A stretch of 64,000 nt of DNA. Source: Eriocheir sinensis (Eukaryota; Arthropoda; Malacostraca; Decapoda; Varunidae). Under the pieces are notes generated by a model, which was not told where the DNA came from, searched no databases, and saw only the letters and a list, made by a program, of their open reading frames with translations. The translations under genes and the position numbers were made by a program. Location of the stretch: the NCBI RefSeq assembly GCF_024679095.1, contig NC_066531.1:2443174-2507173 (forward strand), read 5' to 3'. Shown here piece by piece: positions 11,447 to 32,563 of the stretch (positions are counted from its first letter, which is position 1; each line of letters begins with the position of its first letter).

Positions 11447-12160
11447 AAAAGCTCTAGAAGGAAAGACAGAGAATTCAGAAGGCTAAAACACAAGAACAAA
11501 ACCAGTGAAAAAAATTAGATGTCAAGTGAATATTGAAAAAGAAAATCAGAGTTAAAGCACGAGAGCATTGACACTGAGTGAACAGAAAATCCAGGAACCG
11601 TTGCAAAGGCATATCCCGAGACTACATCTGATCTGATCTTATATGGCCTTCTCGGAGCAATGGTGTATATATATATATGTCACGATAGGATACTTTAGAC
11701 CCAAATTCCCAAACGCAAAGGTCAACAAATATGAGAAAAAGAAGATGGGAAACAAATGAAAAATATGAAAAGAAGAAAATAAATAACAAGAAAAAAGTTT
11801 TAAAAGAGTCTGAATAATGGAAGCCAGAAAATGAAGTAGAAAGAGAATCATCTACACACACTCACATTTTTAATAAGGCTTTCATTGAGGTTGTGCTGGG
11901 TAGTTTCATGGGTAGTTTTATGAGCCTAGTGATAGTTTGGCAAAGGTTCTACAATCTACACCATGAACATTAAAAAAAACATTCACGATAACCAGACTTG
12001 TTTCCTGTGTGGCTTTGAGAAATATCTGTTGCGATTCGAAAGTTTCTGACGATACGGGCATTTTTGTCTGTGGAGAGGGCGGGATATTTGAACATTGTAA
12101 TATCATGCCTTCGATATTACCTTCAAAAACTTATGATTATGCAGCAGGAATTAGAAAGAT
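11447..12160. other. No gene recognised; one decayed satellite unit
   Basis: AT-rich. Near 11880-12000 a decayed unit of the GGTCAAACTACC family is visible (GGGTAGTTTTATGAGCCTAG, CACCATGAAC). No exon-like segment. Confidence 0.45.
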
Positions 12161-12167
12161 ATGTACT

Positions 12168-12207
12168 TGAACACACACACACACACACACATACACACAC
12201 ACACACA
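12168..12207. repeat. (CA)n microsatellite
   Basis: About 20 CA units with a single TA interruption. Confidence 0.95.
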
Positions 12208-12383
12208 TCAGACGAGAACTTAAAGAATCATGAGAGTTTTCCAGTCTTACGCTCTTTTAAAATCTCCCTTTTTTTCCTCCCCTCTCAAAGTCATCAACCC
12301 CTTCTCTTCTTTTCTCTTCCTCCTCCTCCTCCCCAATCCACGAGTGAACACTGAGCAGCCCTTCACTAAAACCAAAGGCTCAA

Positions 12384-12550
12384 ATCACCATACATACTAG
12401 GCTGGGCTATCACGCTGGTCACCATATATACTAGGCTGGGCTATCACGCTGGTCACCACACATACTAGGCTGGGCTATCACGCTGGTCACCACATATACT
12501 ACGCTGGGCTATCACGCTGGTCACCACACACTAGGCTGGGCTATCACGCT
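12384..12550. repeat. About 35-bp tandem repeat, 5 units
   Basis: ACTAGGCTGGGCTATCACGC recurs five times, separated by TGGTCACCA-type spacers. Confidence 0.85.
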
Positions 12551-12725
12551 TAAGAAGGAAAATTAAGCATGGCATCACGATTCATTATAAAAGAACCTTC
12601 AAAGACGTGATCTGACACCATATCTCTCTGATCTCATGAAGGTGGATAAGATTTAATGAAGATGTGAATTTCGTCTTTCCAAAACTAGCCATTATGGTTG
12701 TTAGGCAATTAAGTAGTTATTGAGT

Positions 12726-13075
12726 AGGTAGAGGAAACGATGGAGGAGGGGGAGGAGGAGGAGGAGGAAGATAGGAAGAACAGGGGTGAACGAAAGAGAA
12801 CAAGGGAGCAGAAAATGAAGAAAATGAAGGAAAGAAGATGAACGACGACGAGGAGGAGGAGGAGGAAGAAAAAGAAGAGGAAGAAGAAGAAGAAAATGAA
12901 GAAATTGAGGAACGAGAGAGGAGGAAGAGGAAGAAAAACAAGGAACTCAAGAAGAAAAGGAGGAAAAGAAGATGGAGGAGGAGACGAGGGAGAAGAAAAA
13001 CGAGAAAATGAAGGTTAAGAAGAAAATGAGGAACAGTAATTGGAAGAAGAGGAAGAAGAGGAAGAGGAGGACAAC
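12726..13075. repeat. Purine-rich GGA/GAA tract
   Basis: About 350 bp of plus-strand A/G with irregular GAGGAAGA repeats. The Leu/Ser-rich minus-strand frame of 139 residues is a by-product. Confidence 0.85.
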
Positions 13076-13254
13076 GAGGGTAGACATAGTTGAAGACAAA
13101 AAACACGAAGATAACAAGTACAACATTAACATTCATACAAGAGTGAATTTGTGTTCTAATTAATCAATGGTTTACTGTACAGTGCCATTAACGGAGAGCA
13201 AATAACACAGTGATTTAAGTTTAATTTCCGATGTGAAAATAAGATGATACCATG

Positions 13255-13319
13255 GAAGGAGGAGGAGGAGGAGGAGGAGAAGAAAATAGGAAGGAAAATT
13301 TAAGAAAAAGACGTTCAAC

Positions 13320-13365
<46 letters not shown>

Positions 13366-13432
13366 TGACAAGGTTATAGGAGAGGTGTGTTTTTCCTGCA
13401 GTTATAAGGCAATAAGGTCAATGAATGGCAAT

Positions 13433-13472
<40 letters not shown>

Positions 13473-13575
13473 CCTGGTACAGGTTAGGGAACGTTGGGTC
13501 ACTGAATTACAGTGTTGTGGCAGGCTGTGTGTGACCCGAGCACAGGGGGGCGTTAGGACCTGGTCACTCAATTAC

Positions 13576-13623
<48 letters not shown>
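13255..13623. repeat. Cluster of short microsatellites
   Basis: (GGA)n at 13256-13280, (AAT)n at 13318-13365, (TG)n at 13434-13470 and (TG)n at 13578-13623. Confidence 0.93.
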
Positions 13624-13627
<4 letters not shown>

Positions 13628-13659
13628 ATCGCTGACCGGCACAGGAGCACACGTTGACT

Positions 13660-14940
13660 TACCTGACCCACGTCATAAAGTTGCTCCCCGGGTGCGGGGG
13701 GACGGCGGGGGGGCGAGGTGGGCGGCGTGGGGGCGGGGAGGTCCGAGCATCCTGGCAGGGGGCCCACGCCCGCGCCCTGGCAAAAAATGGGTCCCTCGCA
13801 GCACGCGCCGCACTTGGCTGAGCGCCTCAGTATTCCTTGAGGGTGTTAAACTTGCAATAACAAGACCAGAAGTACTCCAGGTTGAGGCGCGACGCGAGTT
13901 TCAACACCTTCATGACATGGTACCGCAAAGTGCACTGTCGCCAGTTTCGTCTCGACACAACCTGCTGAGGTAGCTGGAAACTTTTCTCTTTCATGTGTTA
14001 CGTTGACTGAGTTGCCTTCACTCAGGACTTTCCGTCATCCGGCACGAAGGCTGCTGCCGCCGAGCCCCACTCCTGGGCCTGGCGCTCACGCCCTCCCGCC
14101 GCGGGCCAGGCGGTGGCGGGTGGGCAGAAGGCACACGCCAGTAGGCGGCAGAAAGGACACACTGGCTGGGCCGGCAGCCTGCTTCTCCCCGGCGTCAGCC
14201 CTCCGCCCTCCGGCAGGCAGGGGGGGCGGCGGCATGACGGAGGCCACGGCTGCTGCCAGGTGCAGGGACACACGCGGGCACGGCCGCACGCGCCGCCGCT
14301 CACTACGACCACAACCGTTCCTGCTACTGGTGTACACGTGTGTGTAGGTGTGTGTGGGTGGGTGGGTGTATGTGTGTGTATGTGGTAGTGGTGTGCGTGA
14401 GGGTGCGGGGCGGATCGATGGTGGCAGTGTCACGCCATCACCGCTGCCGCCCGCCAGCCTCACCACCTCCGGGGACAGCGGTGGCGGTGGCTCGGCCTCC
14501 GCCAGCTGTTACGATGCCGTCCTGGTGCAGGATGAGGCCCCAAGGCGAGCGGCGTGGTGGAGGGGCTCCTCAGAAAGACTAGTCCAGGCCGGGGAGGCGC
14601 AGGGCGGTGAGGCGAGCACGGTACGCGCACAGAGCCGCGGCACACACCAGCAGGAGGAAGTGTCGTGTCGTCCCGGCGTGAGGCAGCCCACACGCGGGCT
14701 CCAGCCACTCACTCACGCACGCACTGCGCTCTGCCCGGCCCGCGGCCCCTCACCCTCCTCCACGCACACCAGCACGGGCCCCCGCGCACCCTCTCCCGCC
14801 CTTAGTCCCCGCCCCACCCCGGCCATGGCCACAGCTCGCCGCCACCACCACATCATGCTCCACACCTGCCTCGCCCCTGCACATCCCACCACACATCCCT
14901 GCCACCCGAGGAATGGAAGCCATGCCTAGCACAACACCTA
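13660..14940. promoter_or_regulatory. GC- and CpG-rich island, possible promoter/5' exon
   Basis: About 1.2 kb is far more GC-rich than its surroundings, with many CG dinucleotides. On the minus strand a good donor (GGGTCAG then GTAAGT) lies at about 13665, after a frame ending GEQLYDVGQ, which could be a 5' exon. Competing open frames exist on both strands and none carries a recognised domain. I do not assign a gene; it could be the distant promoter or first exon of the METTL24-like gene, or of a minus-strand gene running left. Confidence 0.35.
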
Positions 14941-14999
14941 ACACACACACACACACACACACAGACAGACAGACACGCACACAGACACGCACAAAATTG

Positions 15000-15754
15000 T
15001 AATCATATCCGTTGTACGCTTCAACAACTCAAAACAAAACGAAAAAAAAAATCCTGGAACTTAAATTCATCAAAGCAACATTTTCCATCTCAGGTTTCAT
15101 TAGTGGCTTGATAAATGCCATCTTGGGCCGTGTCCGTACGCAGTCCTGGCACGCCTGCGCGTTGGCCCACGGCGGCGTACGGTCGATACGAGGCCGGTTT
15201 GGCGTGCAGCGGGAGAAAAGAACGGCTCCTCCGACCAGCCCCTCTAGTGCTGGAGTGGACGCTGGGCAGTAGTGGAGCTGCTGCACACCTCGGCGGACCT
15301 CACAATAACGATGGACTCACGACACTTCTCTACTAGCCTCGCTCAAGGCCGCGCTATTCAGGGAATCGCCACTCTCAGTGTCTCCTGCCTCGCGCTGATG
15401 TATGGCGGGATGACAGCACCTTGCCGCGCCCGCCCCTTCCTGTAGCTCATGGCGACATTGCTCAGCGGGCCTCCTGCAGACACCTCACCACACAAACACC
15501 TGCCCCCAGACCCGTGCTAGCTATTCCCTTGTCCCAATACTGCAATCACCGGCCTTCGTCTCATAACTGCCCTCCGCTTCCTCCCATCACCAAAACACAA
15601 CATCTACATCATTCTATTAAAACTCTGGTCACCTCTCTTACCTGATGAGGCCCACGTCTTGCACCCCAGCCAGCCCCACGCCCACCACGCCCACCACCAA
15701 CACAAACTCAAAAATCTCTAGTAACACTGCCTGTCAGTATCCATCAGTAAACAC
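15000..15754. other. No gene recognised
   Basis: Mixed-composition sequence. Frames of 60-86 residues occur on both strands, with no domain or paired splice sites that I can support. Confidence 0.35.
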
Positions 15755-15860
15755 TAATATCTATATCTATCTGTCTATCATTCTGTATCTATCTATTTAT
15801 CTATCAATCATTCTACCTAGCAATCTATCTATCTATCTATTTATCTATCTATCGCCTTCT
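15755..15860. repeat. Degenerate (TATC)n
   Basis: Imperfect ATCT/TATC tetranucleotides over about 100 bp. Confidence 0.85.
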
Positions 15861-16319
15861 GTGACTTGAGAAGCAATATGTGTAGGTACATTTAAATACA
15901 GTATGAACAGTCTAGCAGCCCCTGGGTCTGTTTCAAGCTGCATTGTGGTATTGCAGCAGACCACAGTCGCTACAGCACCGTAGAGTGGGCTAACTGATAG
16001 GGTTATCCAAGGCCAAGACCAATAAGCAATAACCCTTCATCCGTATGCCTCAGCAGCCGCCCCGTGCCAAGGTTAAGTGACGCTGGAGTCACCGCCTTAC
16101 AGCTACATCATATTACTTGGCTGAAGGCCATTTCCAGCACCACCCAAAATCAGTTTCAATACACCAGGAAGTGCCAGAACGCAGTGTGCCAGGCGTGCAC
16201 AGTCAGGCTCCCGCGGGGCTGCAACGCGAAGTGACTGACCTCCCCGCGACGCTCTGGCGTGAGCACCGCCCGGGACCCCGCGCTGCACACGGCTGAAAGG
16301 GTCTGGACCAGAGGAATAA

Positions 16320-16641
<322 letters not shown>

Positions 16642-16699
16642 TTTGCGCTCTGTTCAGCCCGAAAGGTTTTCCCTGAGAGAAGCATCACTGGAGGCCGCA

Positions 16700-16870
16700 C
16701 GTTGGGTGGAGGGTCTAATGTGTCCCACAGACAGGTCACCATGTAGCTCCACAGCTCGCTCCGGGAGGGGGTACATGACCTCCATGGGTACTACCGCTTG
16801 GCGATAACGAGTCCAGCCTGTGACCAGACCGCGGTGATTTACACACTGTCCCACCTGGAACAAGAGAATG
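16700..16870. repeat. Dispersed repeat segment (also at 43470)
   Basis: CGAGTCCAGCCTGTGACCAG and neighbours match ACGAGTCCAGCTTATGATCA at 43506, followed in both by a (C)ACACAC stretch. Probably the 3' part of a SINE. Confidence 0.4.
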
Positions 16871-17284
16871 GGGGGTGAGGGGGGGGGGTGAGGTCACAGT
16901 CATACCCTCGGACCCGTCATTATGAACCTCCAATAGCTTACATAGAGGGCTGGCCATCACAAGTCCGCCACGTGAATGACACACAAAGCCCCGGTAGACA
17001 GCCTTGCCTTAGGATTAAAGAACAAGGAAACAAACGTCGACAAACTTTGTGGAAGAGCGAGTGACGTAATCAGGGAAGCAGGAAACTTGGCCCGGTATCC
17101 TGGACACGTGGACGGCCGGGCCACGCCGACGACGCCCGGAGGAGGAAAACCAGACCAAAACCTCTGTCCGCCGCCGCGCCCTTCACTGTCTCCCTCCCTC
17201 TTACTGCACGCGCTCACCGTATCTTTCTCCCACAGTGTACAGTTTATCACCTTACCTTACTTACTCCGACCCAGTTTTCCCGTC

Positions 17285-17560
17285 AGCATTACCCGACGAC
17301 CACCGTGAACAGCCTTGATCCGTGTACCTCCCGCTGTCAGCCTTCCTGTTTCTATTTGTGAAGAGGTGGAGACCAGTTAACAGAAGGGCAATGGAATAGA
17401 GTAACACAGGAGTAGAATAACACAGCATTACCCAACGACCCACCGTGAACAGCCTGACAGTACTTTCATCCGTGTACCTCCCGCCCTCAGCCTTCCTGTA
17501 CTTATTTGTGATGAGGTGGAGACCAGTTAACAGAAGGGCAATGGAGTAGAGTAACACAGG
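17285..17560. repeat. Tandem duplication, about 145 bp
   Basis: CAGCATTACCCGACGACC through ATAGAGTAACACAGGAG occurs twice, with small differences. Confidence 0.85.
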
Positions 17561-17811
17561 AGATATACATGTATCAGCAAGACTGTACCTACGAGGCTGA
17601 GTGTAATTACATCGTTAGTGAAGGAAGGGAAGCCATCGACAAGCCCCCCATCCCACACAGTCCCTAACACACGAAGAACAGACAGTTACATCTTCCTCAT
17701 TCACGCCCTCGGTAACATCTCGCCTCCCTTGTGTCGACGCGGGATGATTTGGACGGCCACTCAAATCAAGGTATGTGACATGGCCCCACATAGAGTTACT
17801 GCAAACCTACT

Positions 17812-18818
17812 CTCCATATCAGACCCATAACATACCGTTTTTCGCAAATATCTTTCAAACGAAGCCTCGGATCACCATGGGGCTTTGACGCAGATTGCTT
17901 CACACACCCCGCTAATTTTTGACGCTATTGTGCTTTGCCAGATGCGGTTAATCATGGCGTTTACTCTTGACTGTGATGGCAAAACCTGCGTGAGCCACTT
18001 ACACATTCGAACAGGTGAGGCGTGACGTGTATGTGACGTGTATCAACCACCTACCTCCACCCCTGGCTTCCCCTACCCCCATCCCTCCCTTTCCCTCCCT
18101 CCTGCCCTCCTCCTTCTCCCCCGCACTGTCTCTCTACCCCCGCCCTCTTTCTCCCAATACCCCCCCACCCCTCTCTCTCTCTCTCCTCCACTTGCGCTGT
18201 ACACGAGATATGAATCCATGCACACGTCCGACTTGAATTAATGGCAGGTAAATTGAAATTATATCCCGTCTGCTTCAGCATCAACAGTGGTGACGAGGAT
18301 GACCTGTTTGTCGATGGTGGTTAATATTGAAGTAACATATGTGGTCAGTTATTTACATTATTAATCCACCCGTATACTTGCTATGACTTTTTAACATATC
18401 TATATGAACCAATATCGCATGGCAGTCTTTTCCTAACATCAGAACAAATTATTCATATATTTCTCCAATTACTTTTCACGTTTTTACTCTGCAATGAATT
18501 CCCGCTTCAATTTCACCGCCATTCCTTTCCGTCTCTTACGCGATTTCCTATAAATGATCAAGCGTCAGATACTTGCTTCATCCCATCATACCCTCAACGT
18601 AACCTGTGGGAAGGAGGGTCATATACTCGTACACCTTTCAATGGTTGTATAATTGCCAAACAAACCTCACACAGCACTTAAGCAACATTCAATTACGCTG
18701 GAACAAGAATCAGGGTCGCGTGCATAAAACACCAGACCATACTTAGCATATACTTTCGAGTTATCCGCCAATTATAGACAAGTCATATGTGTGCAAAGCT
18801 TCACATCGCATGTATACC

Positions 18819-18870
<52 letters not shown>

Positions 18871-19194
18871 TGGGGAGAAGATAGTGGGGAGGAGGAGGGC
18901 AGGAGGGAGGGTAGGATAGAGGGATGGGAGTAGGGGAAGCCAGGAGTGGAGGGAGTTGATGGATACACGTCACATACACGTCACGTCTCACCTATTCGAA
19001 TGTGTAAGTGGCTCACGCAGGTTTTGCCATCACAGTCAAGAGTAAACGCCATAATTAACCACATCTGGCATTGCACAATAGCGTCAAAGATTAGCGGAGT
19101 GTGTGAAACAATCTGTGCCAAACTCCCATGGTGATCCGAGTCTTCGTTTGAAAGATATTTGCGAAAAACGGTATGTCATAGGTCTGATATGGAT
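17812..19194. mobile_element. Foldback element with about 430-470-bp inverted arms
   Basis: The left arm (17812 to about 18285) begins TCCATATCAGACC and contains CCGTTTTTCGCAAATATC, GTTTACTCTTGACTGTGATG and a C/T-rich tract. The right arm (about 18765 to 19194) is its near-complete inverse, ending GGTCTGATATGGA. A central loop of about 480 bp has no coding capacity. The arms differ mainly in the pyrimidine tract and a (GA)n run at 18822-18868. Target duplication not clear. Confidence 0.8.
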
Positions 19195-19198
19195 AGTA

Positions 19199-19656
19199 AG
19201 TCTATATATACAAAGTCAAGTCACTCTGCTTCAAAACTGCGACCGGTACGCACAGGAGGCGGTTTTAGGGCGGAGCAGCGGGATGACGTCACTTGGAGCC
19301 AAAAAAAAAAATACCCGCCAGTTCAGGGGTGACTAAAGTTGGGGCCGTGTGTGCACTCTGGATGTGCATTCTCGCCTCCTTTCACAGCGCGTTCAGGCAA
19401 GCCACTGACGAAAAAATATGTCTTTTTATTTTGCTATTGCGTGACTGTAATTTCAATGACTACAAACGGCGGTGTGGGGTGTGAGGGAGGGCATGTTGAA
19501 GTGATTGATTTAAATTAGTCCGCCTTTCCTCGTTTTCTCTAAATTCCTGTTTCTACATTCTCTAGTTTGGCTCCAAGCAACGTCACGCATAAACCACGCC
19601 TCGGCCGTGTCTCCTCCCACAAACCTGCGCGTGACTTGACTTGGTATATATAGACT
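19199..19656 (+). mobile_element. Tc1/mariner-like MITE, complete copy
   Basis: A 458-bp copy of the 3943 family, flanked by TA on both sides, starting three bases after the foldback element. Internal order is the same: GACCGGTACGC, GATGACGTCACTTGG, GTGCACTCTGGATGTGC, ATGTTGAAGTGATTGATT, right inverted repeat. Confidence 0.8.
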
Positions 19657-20176
19657 TAGATTGCAATATTCTAGTCGCAAAAAAAAGGGCAAGTAAAAAA
19701 TATAAATGAGTTATGTTTATTACTAAGTTAGCAAAGTCATTGTGAACGTTTTAAAATGTGAGCTCAGTGTCATGGGAGTCCAAAATCTATAGCCAGACGG
19801 ACTGACAGACTTAACTAATAGAGGTACATTATAAAGTTTAGCCACAACAAACCAATACAGTTACTCAGATCTGAAAAAATAAGCAAAGACGAAAAATATG
19901 AGTTATGTTTATTTCTAAGTTATCCAAGTCAAGTCAATCGTGATTTTAGTCATCAACAGCAATAATGTGATTGATTTGTATCTTCTAACACGTTTTTCAA
20001 GGCGTGGTTAGTTGGTGTAGTTAATCTTTTTATATCATTCCTTACGGCTGAGTTTGTAACATATAGACTTAATCTATACCCGTGAAAATCCAGTAACTTC
20101 AATAACTAAAATGGATATAAAAAGCCAAACTAACCATATTGCTATTGATATGTTCTACTACGATGTTTAACGTTAG
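19657..20176. other. No gene recognised upstream of METTL24-like exon
   Basis: AT-rich, with a short repeat of AAAAATATGAGTTATGTTTAT (two imperfect copies near 19697 and 19893). No start exon for the downstream gene was identified here. Confidence 0.35.
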
Positions 20177-20229
20177 TAATTTGTGAGTGCCGGACAGGAC
20201 CATGGCGGGGTGCGATCTCGTGGGTTCAG

Positions 20230-29657
<9,428 letters not shown>

Positions 29658-29812
29658 ATGGACTACCTATAAACTACTTCATATAAGGTTGCAATGTGCT
29701 GTTTCCTGAAAATTTTCGCATATGACGCAAAGGGAAGAGCAAACGTCTTAAAGTTTAACATTTTTCAGTGTCTTTGAAGAGTTATCAGCTATTCATCGCA
29801 GGTGCTGTGTTA

Positions 29813-30063
29813 CTTAGGGACGATTTCACAGTCATTTTGCTTGTTTTGATCGTTACCAATGGCTGTTATCGCTGCTATAGTGTTTCCACGTAAAACTGGG
29901 CGATGGGGTAGTGGCGGCTGCGGGGTTGGCCAAGCCCCGCACCTTGCCACACACTCTCAACACCTCTCCCTTCCTCTGCAGCCGCCACTACCCCATAAGC
30001 CAGTTTCACGTCGCCATTGGTAACGATCAAAACAAACGAAATGACTGTGAAAGCGGCCCTAAG
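29813..30063. mobile_element. MITE, 250 bp, long inverted repeats
   Basis: The left arm CTTAGGGACGATTTCACAGT..GTTTTGATCGTTACCAATGG is inverted in the right arm CCATTGGTAACGATCAAAAC..ACTGTGAAAGCGGCCCTAAG. A second inverted pair (GGGGTAGTGGCGGCTGC / GCAGCCGCCACTACCCC) makes nearly the whole element a hairpin. Lies between the convergent METTL24-like and tetraspan A genes. Confidence 0.8.
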
Positions 30064-30660
30064 TCCTATTAAGGTAAAGATATTAGAAGGTTCATCCCTA
30101 TTCACTAAAGCCTGGGAGTCTACACCTAGGAAACGATATCGACGCTGCCATAAACTACACAGACTTCTCCAAATACACATAAATGGTAATGCTATCAATT
30201 AAAAAGACATGCCTCTCGTCACTGTCATTATGGGCCCTACTGAGCCACGGTGGACACAGGCATTGGAGGCATTCAAGCTGTTCTCCACTTGTGATATTCG
30301 TGGAGCAGGTCAGGACTCAGGAGGTGGTCTTGTTTGCTTTGATGAAAGGAATAACATGAATTACTGTATTCGACAACCAGACTGACGCTGTGATGCAGAA
30401 CCAGAGGCACTTTCGAATGATCATGATGTATATTGAACTTTATTGAGTTTCTCTTCAACAGGCTCACAAAGTTTTCATAACGCCTCGCCTTGCTTTAGAG
30501 GTCTGCATATGCGATGTAGCCGACACAGGTTCCACTAACTATAGACTATCATGCCAAAATTCATATGTATAGTAAAAACCTAGGATCATTAAATTAGCGA
30601 ACTGTGATAAATGACATGATCCGTAATTTCGAACGAGAAGACAAAAAAAAAAGCCTTTCA
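30064..30660. other. Intergenic, nothing recognised
   Basis: Short frames only, no splice-supported exon. Confidence 0.4.
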
Positions 30661-30661
30661 T

Positions 30662-31405
30662 TTAACCCCTTGACTGCAAATTTCCTACAAAAAGACCTCA
30701 CCAAGCTACAGGAATGGAGCAGTAAGTGGCTTCTACAATTCAATGAAGGAAAGTGTAAAGTCCTGCACCTTAAGAGGGGATATCCAGCACACCAATACCA
30801 CATGGGAAACACTCCACTATCCACCACAGAGGCAGAGAAAGACCTGGGAGTGTATGTTACCAGGCTACCAGTGAAGGGATATCCAGCACACCAATACCAC
30901 ATGGGAAACACTCCACTATCCACCACAGAGGCAGAGAAAGACCTGGGAGTGTATGTTACCAGGCTACCAGTGAAGGGATATCCAGCACACCAATACCACA
31001 TGGGAAACACTCCACTATCCACCACAGAGGCAGAGAAAGACCTGGGAGCATGTGTTACCAGGCTACCAGTGAAGGGATATCCAGCATACCAATACCACAT
31101 GGGAAACACTCCACTATCCACCACAGAGGCAGAGAAAGACCTGGGAGCATATGTTACCAGGCTACCAGTGAAGGGATATCCAGCACACCAATACCACATG
31201 GGAAACACTCCACTATCCACCACAGAGGCAGAGAAAGACCTGGGAGTGTATGTTACCAGGCTACCAGTGAAGGGATATCCAGCACACCAATACCACATGG
31301 GAAACACTCCACTATCCACCACAGAGGCAGAGAAAGACCTGGGAGCATATGTTACCAGGCTACCATTGAAGGCCAAATCCGTGCCAATCGCAGCGGATGG
31401 GTTAA
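30662..31405 (+). mobile_element. TTAA element with RT fragment, 6-unit 99-bp array
   Basis: TTAACCCCTTGACTGC at the left, CAATCGCAGCGGATGGGTTAA at the right. RT piece DLTKLQEWSSKWLLQF then KVLHLKRG, followed by six 99-bp units each encoding 33 residues (HQYHMGNTPLSTTEAEKDLG, then TRLPVKGYPA). The frame stays open across the array on both strands (269 and 260 residues). Confidence 0.85.
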
Positions 31406-31409
31406 TAGG

Positions 31410-32060
31410 TTAAGACATTCAGCATAGTATATTCTTTAATGTTTTATTATTGGCTGCATAAAGCCTTAACAGCTGTGTCATAAGGAACCTGCACTGGCAA
31501 GGCCGGTGACCAAGGGCTGTGTCCAGGCCTTGGCGCGGCAGCCCAGAACTCGCCTGTCCAAGTGTGGTGAATGCCATTGGCTCGGAGCGTGCACTCCTCT
31601 ACATTGTTCTACGAATTACATGCATAGTTTAAATAGTATCTACAAAGGCCTTCTTTTGGTCTGTATGGGTTGAGGTTTGAGACTAAATAAGATAGTTAAA
31701 CTTAATTTTACAATTTCTTGCTTCCACAGGACAAGGAACCTTCCCACATTAAATCGGTGGAATCTTTTACAATAAATACTAACACATTAGGAATTACCAC
31801 GAAAGGTCAATACACATTAAAGAGAGGGTAGGGAAGGGGGACAAAAAGTTCAAGTCAGTAAAATTAAAACCAACACTATGGGTCGCAGACAACACTCTCA
31901 TGGTTGGCCTAGAGCAGTGGTCTTCAACTGGTGGGCCATGGTGACTTTTTTGGGGGTCCATAAGACGACCACTGTATTTGGTAATAAACTGGAAAATGAA
32001 TGTATATTATTTTAGATTTATTGAAAACTCATAATTGACAATTGGCCATTCATTATATTA
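31410..32060. other. Intergenic, nothing recognised
   Basis: AT-rich, no domain-bearing frame. Probably includes DNA beyond the 3' end of the minus-strand tetraspan gene. Confidence 0.4.
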
Positions 32061-32062
32061 TT

Positions 32063-32068
32063 TTTATT
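32063..32068 (-). terminator. Polyadenylation signal AATAAA for tetraspan gene A
   Basis: The minus strand reads AATAAA about 77 nt downstream of the stop codon at 32145, in AT-rich context. Confidence 0.5.
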
Positions 32069-32144
32069 TAAGAAATATATTGATGATCTTTAACTAGTCG
32101 AGAACCACTTGCCGAGACCATCCCGAGGCATATTTTTTCATGTC

Positions 32145-32563
32145 TTAGTCTTTGTTGCTGTTATCATCGGGGTCATCATCACCGGGGTCATCATCAACGG
32201 GGTCATCATCACAGGCGTTATTATCACCGGCGTTATCATCACCGGGGTCACCATCGCTTGGGGTACAACCACTGGCGCCAATATCCCCGGAGCAATCATC
32301 ACTGGAGTCATCGTTAGAGACATCATTCTCACAAGCATCCTCCTCCTCCTCATCATCATTATCCTTATGACAACAGACGTAACAGCCGCTGATAATTAGC
32401 AGGATGGTTATTAGGATGAAGAATATGATACCAACGTAGGTAAGGACGAGGAAGGGGAGGTCCAGCAAGGCGAGCAGCACGAGGGTGAAGACTTGCAGGC
32501 CGCCGTTGCAGATGCCGTTCGTGGGGCAACTGAGGACCAGGTACCTTATGGCCTGAGAGTTGC
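32145..32563 (-). CDS. Tetraspan A terminal exon with acidic tail
   Basis: 419 nt to the stop, acceptor TGTCCAG. Two hydrophobic stretches (VFTLVLLALLDLPFLVL and GIIFFILITILLIISGC), a CYVCCH membrane-edge Cys cluster, then a tail dominated by Asp, Asn, Gly and Ser. The tail is encoded by degenerate short repeats (ATCATCACCGGGGTC on plus), so its length is probably variable. Confidence 0.75.

Noticed and set aside
13674..13754. Minus-strand exon ending GEQLYDVGQ
   Set aside because: The donor is good but the acceptor, partner exons and any domain are missing; kept only as a note in the GC-rich island.
14348..14929. 193-residue plus-strand ORF in the GC-rich island
   Set aside because: Low-complexity Pro/Ser/Arg-rich, no domain, and overlapping open frames on the other strand; typical of GC-rich noncoding DNA.
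16654..16860. Minus-strand exon resembling hexosaminidase D (LVTGWTRY)
   Set aside because: The DNA matches a dispersed repeat also at 43470-43540, so the resemblance is chance.
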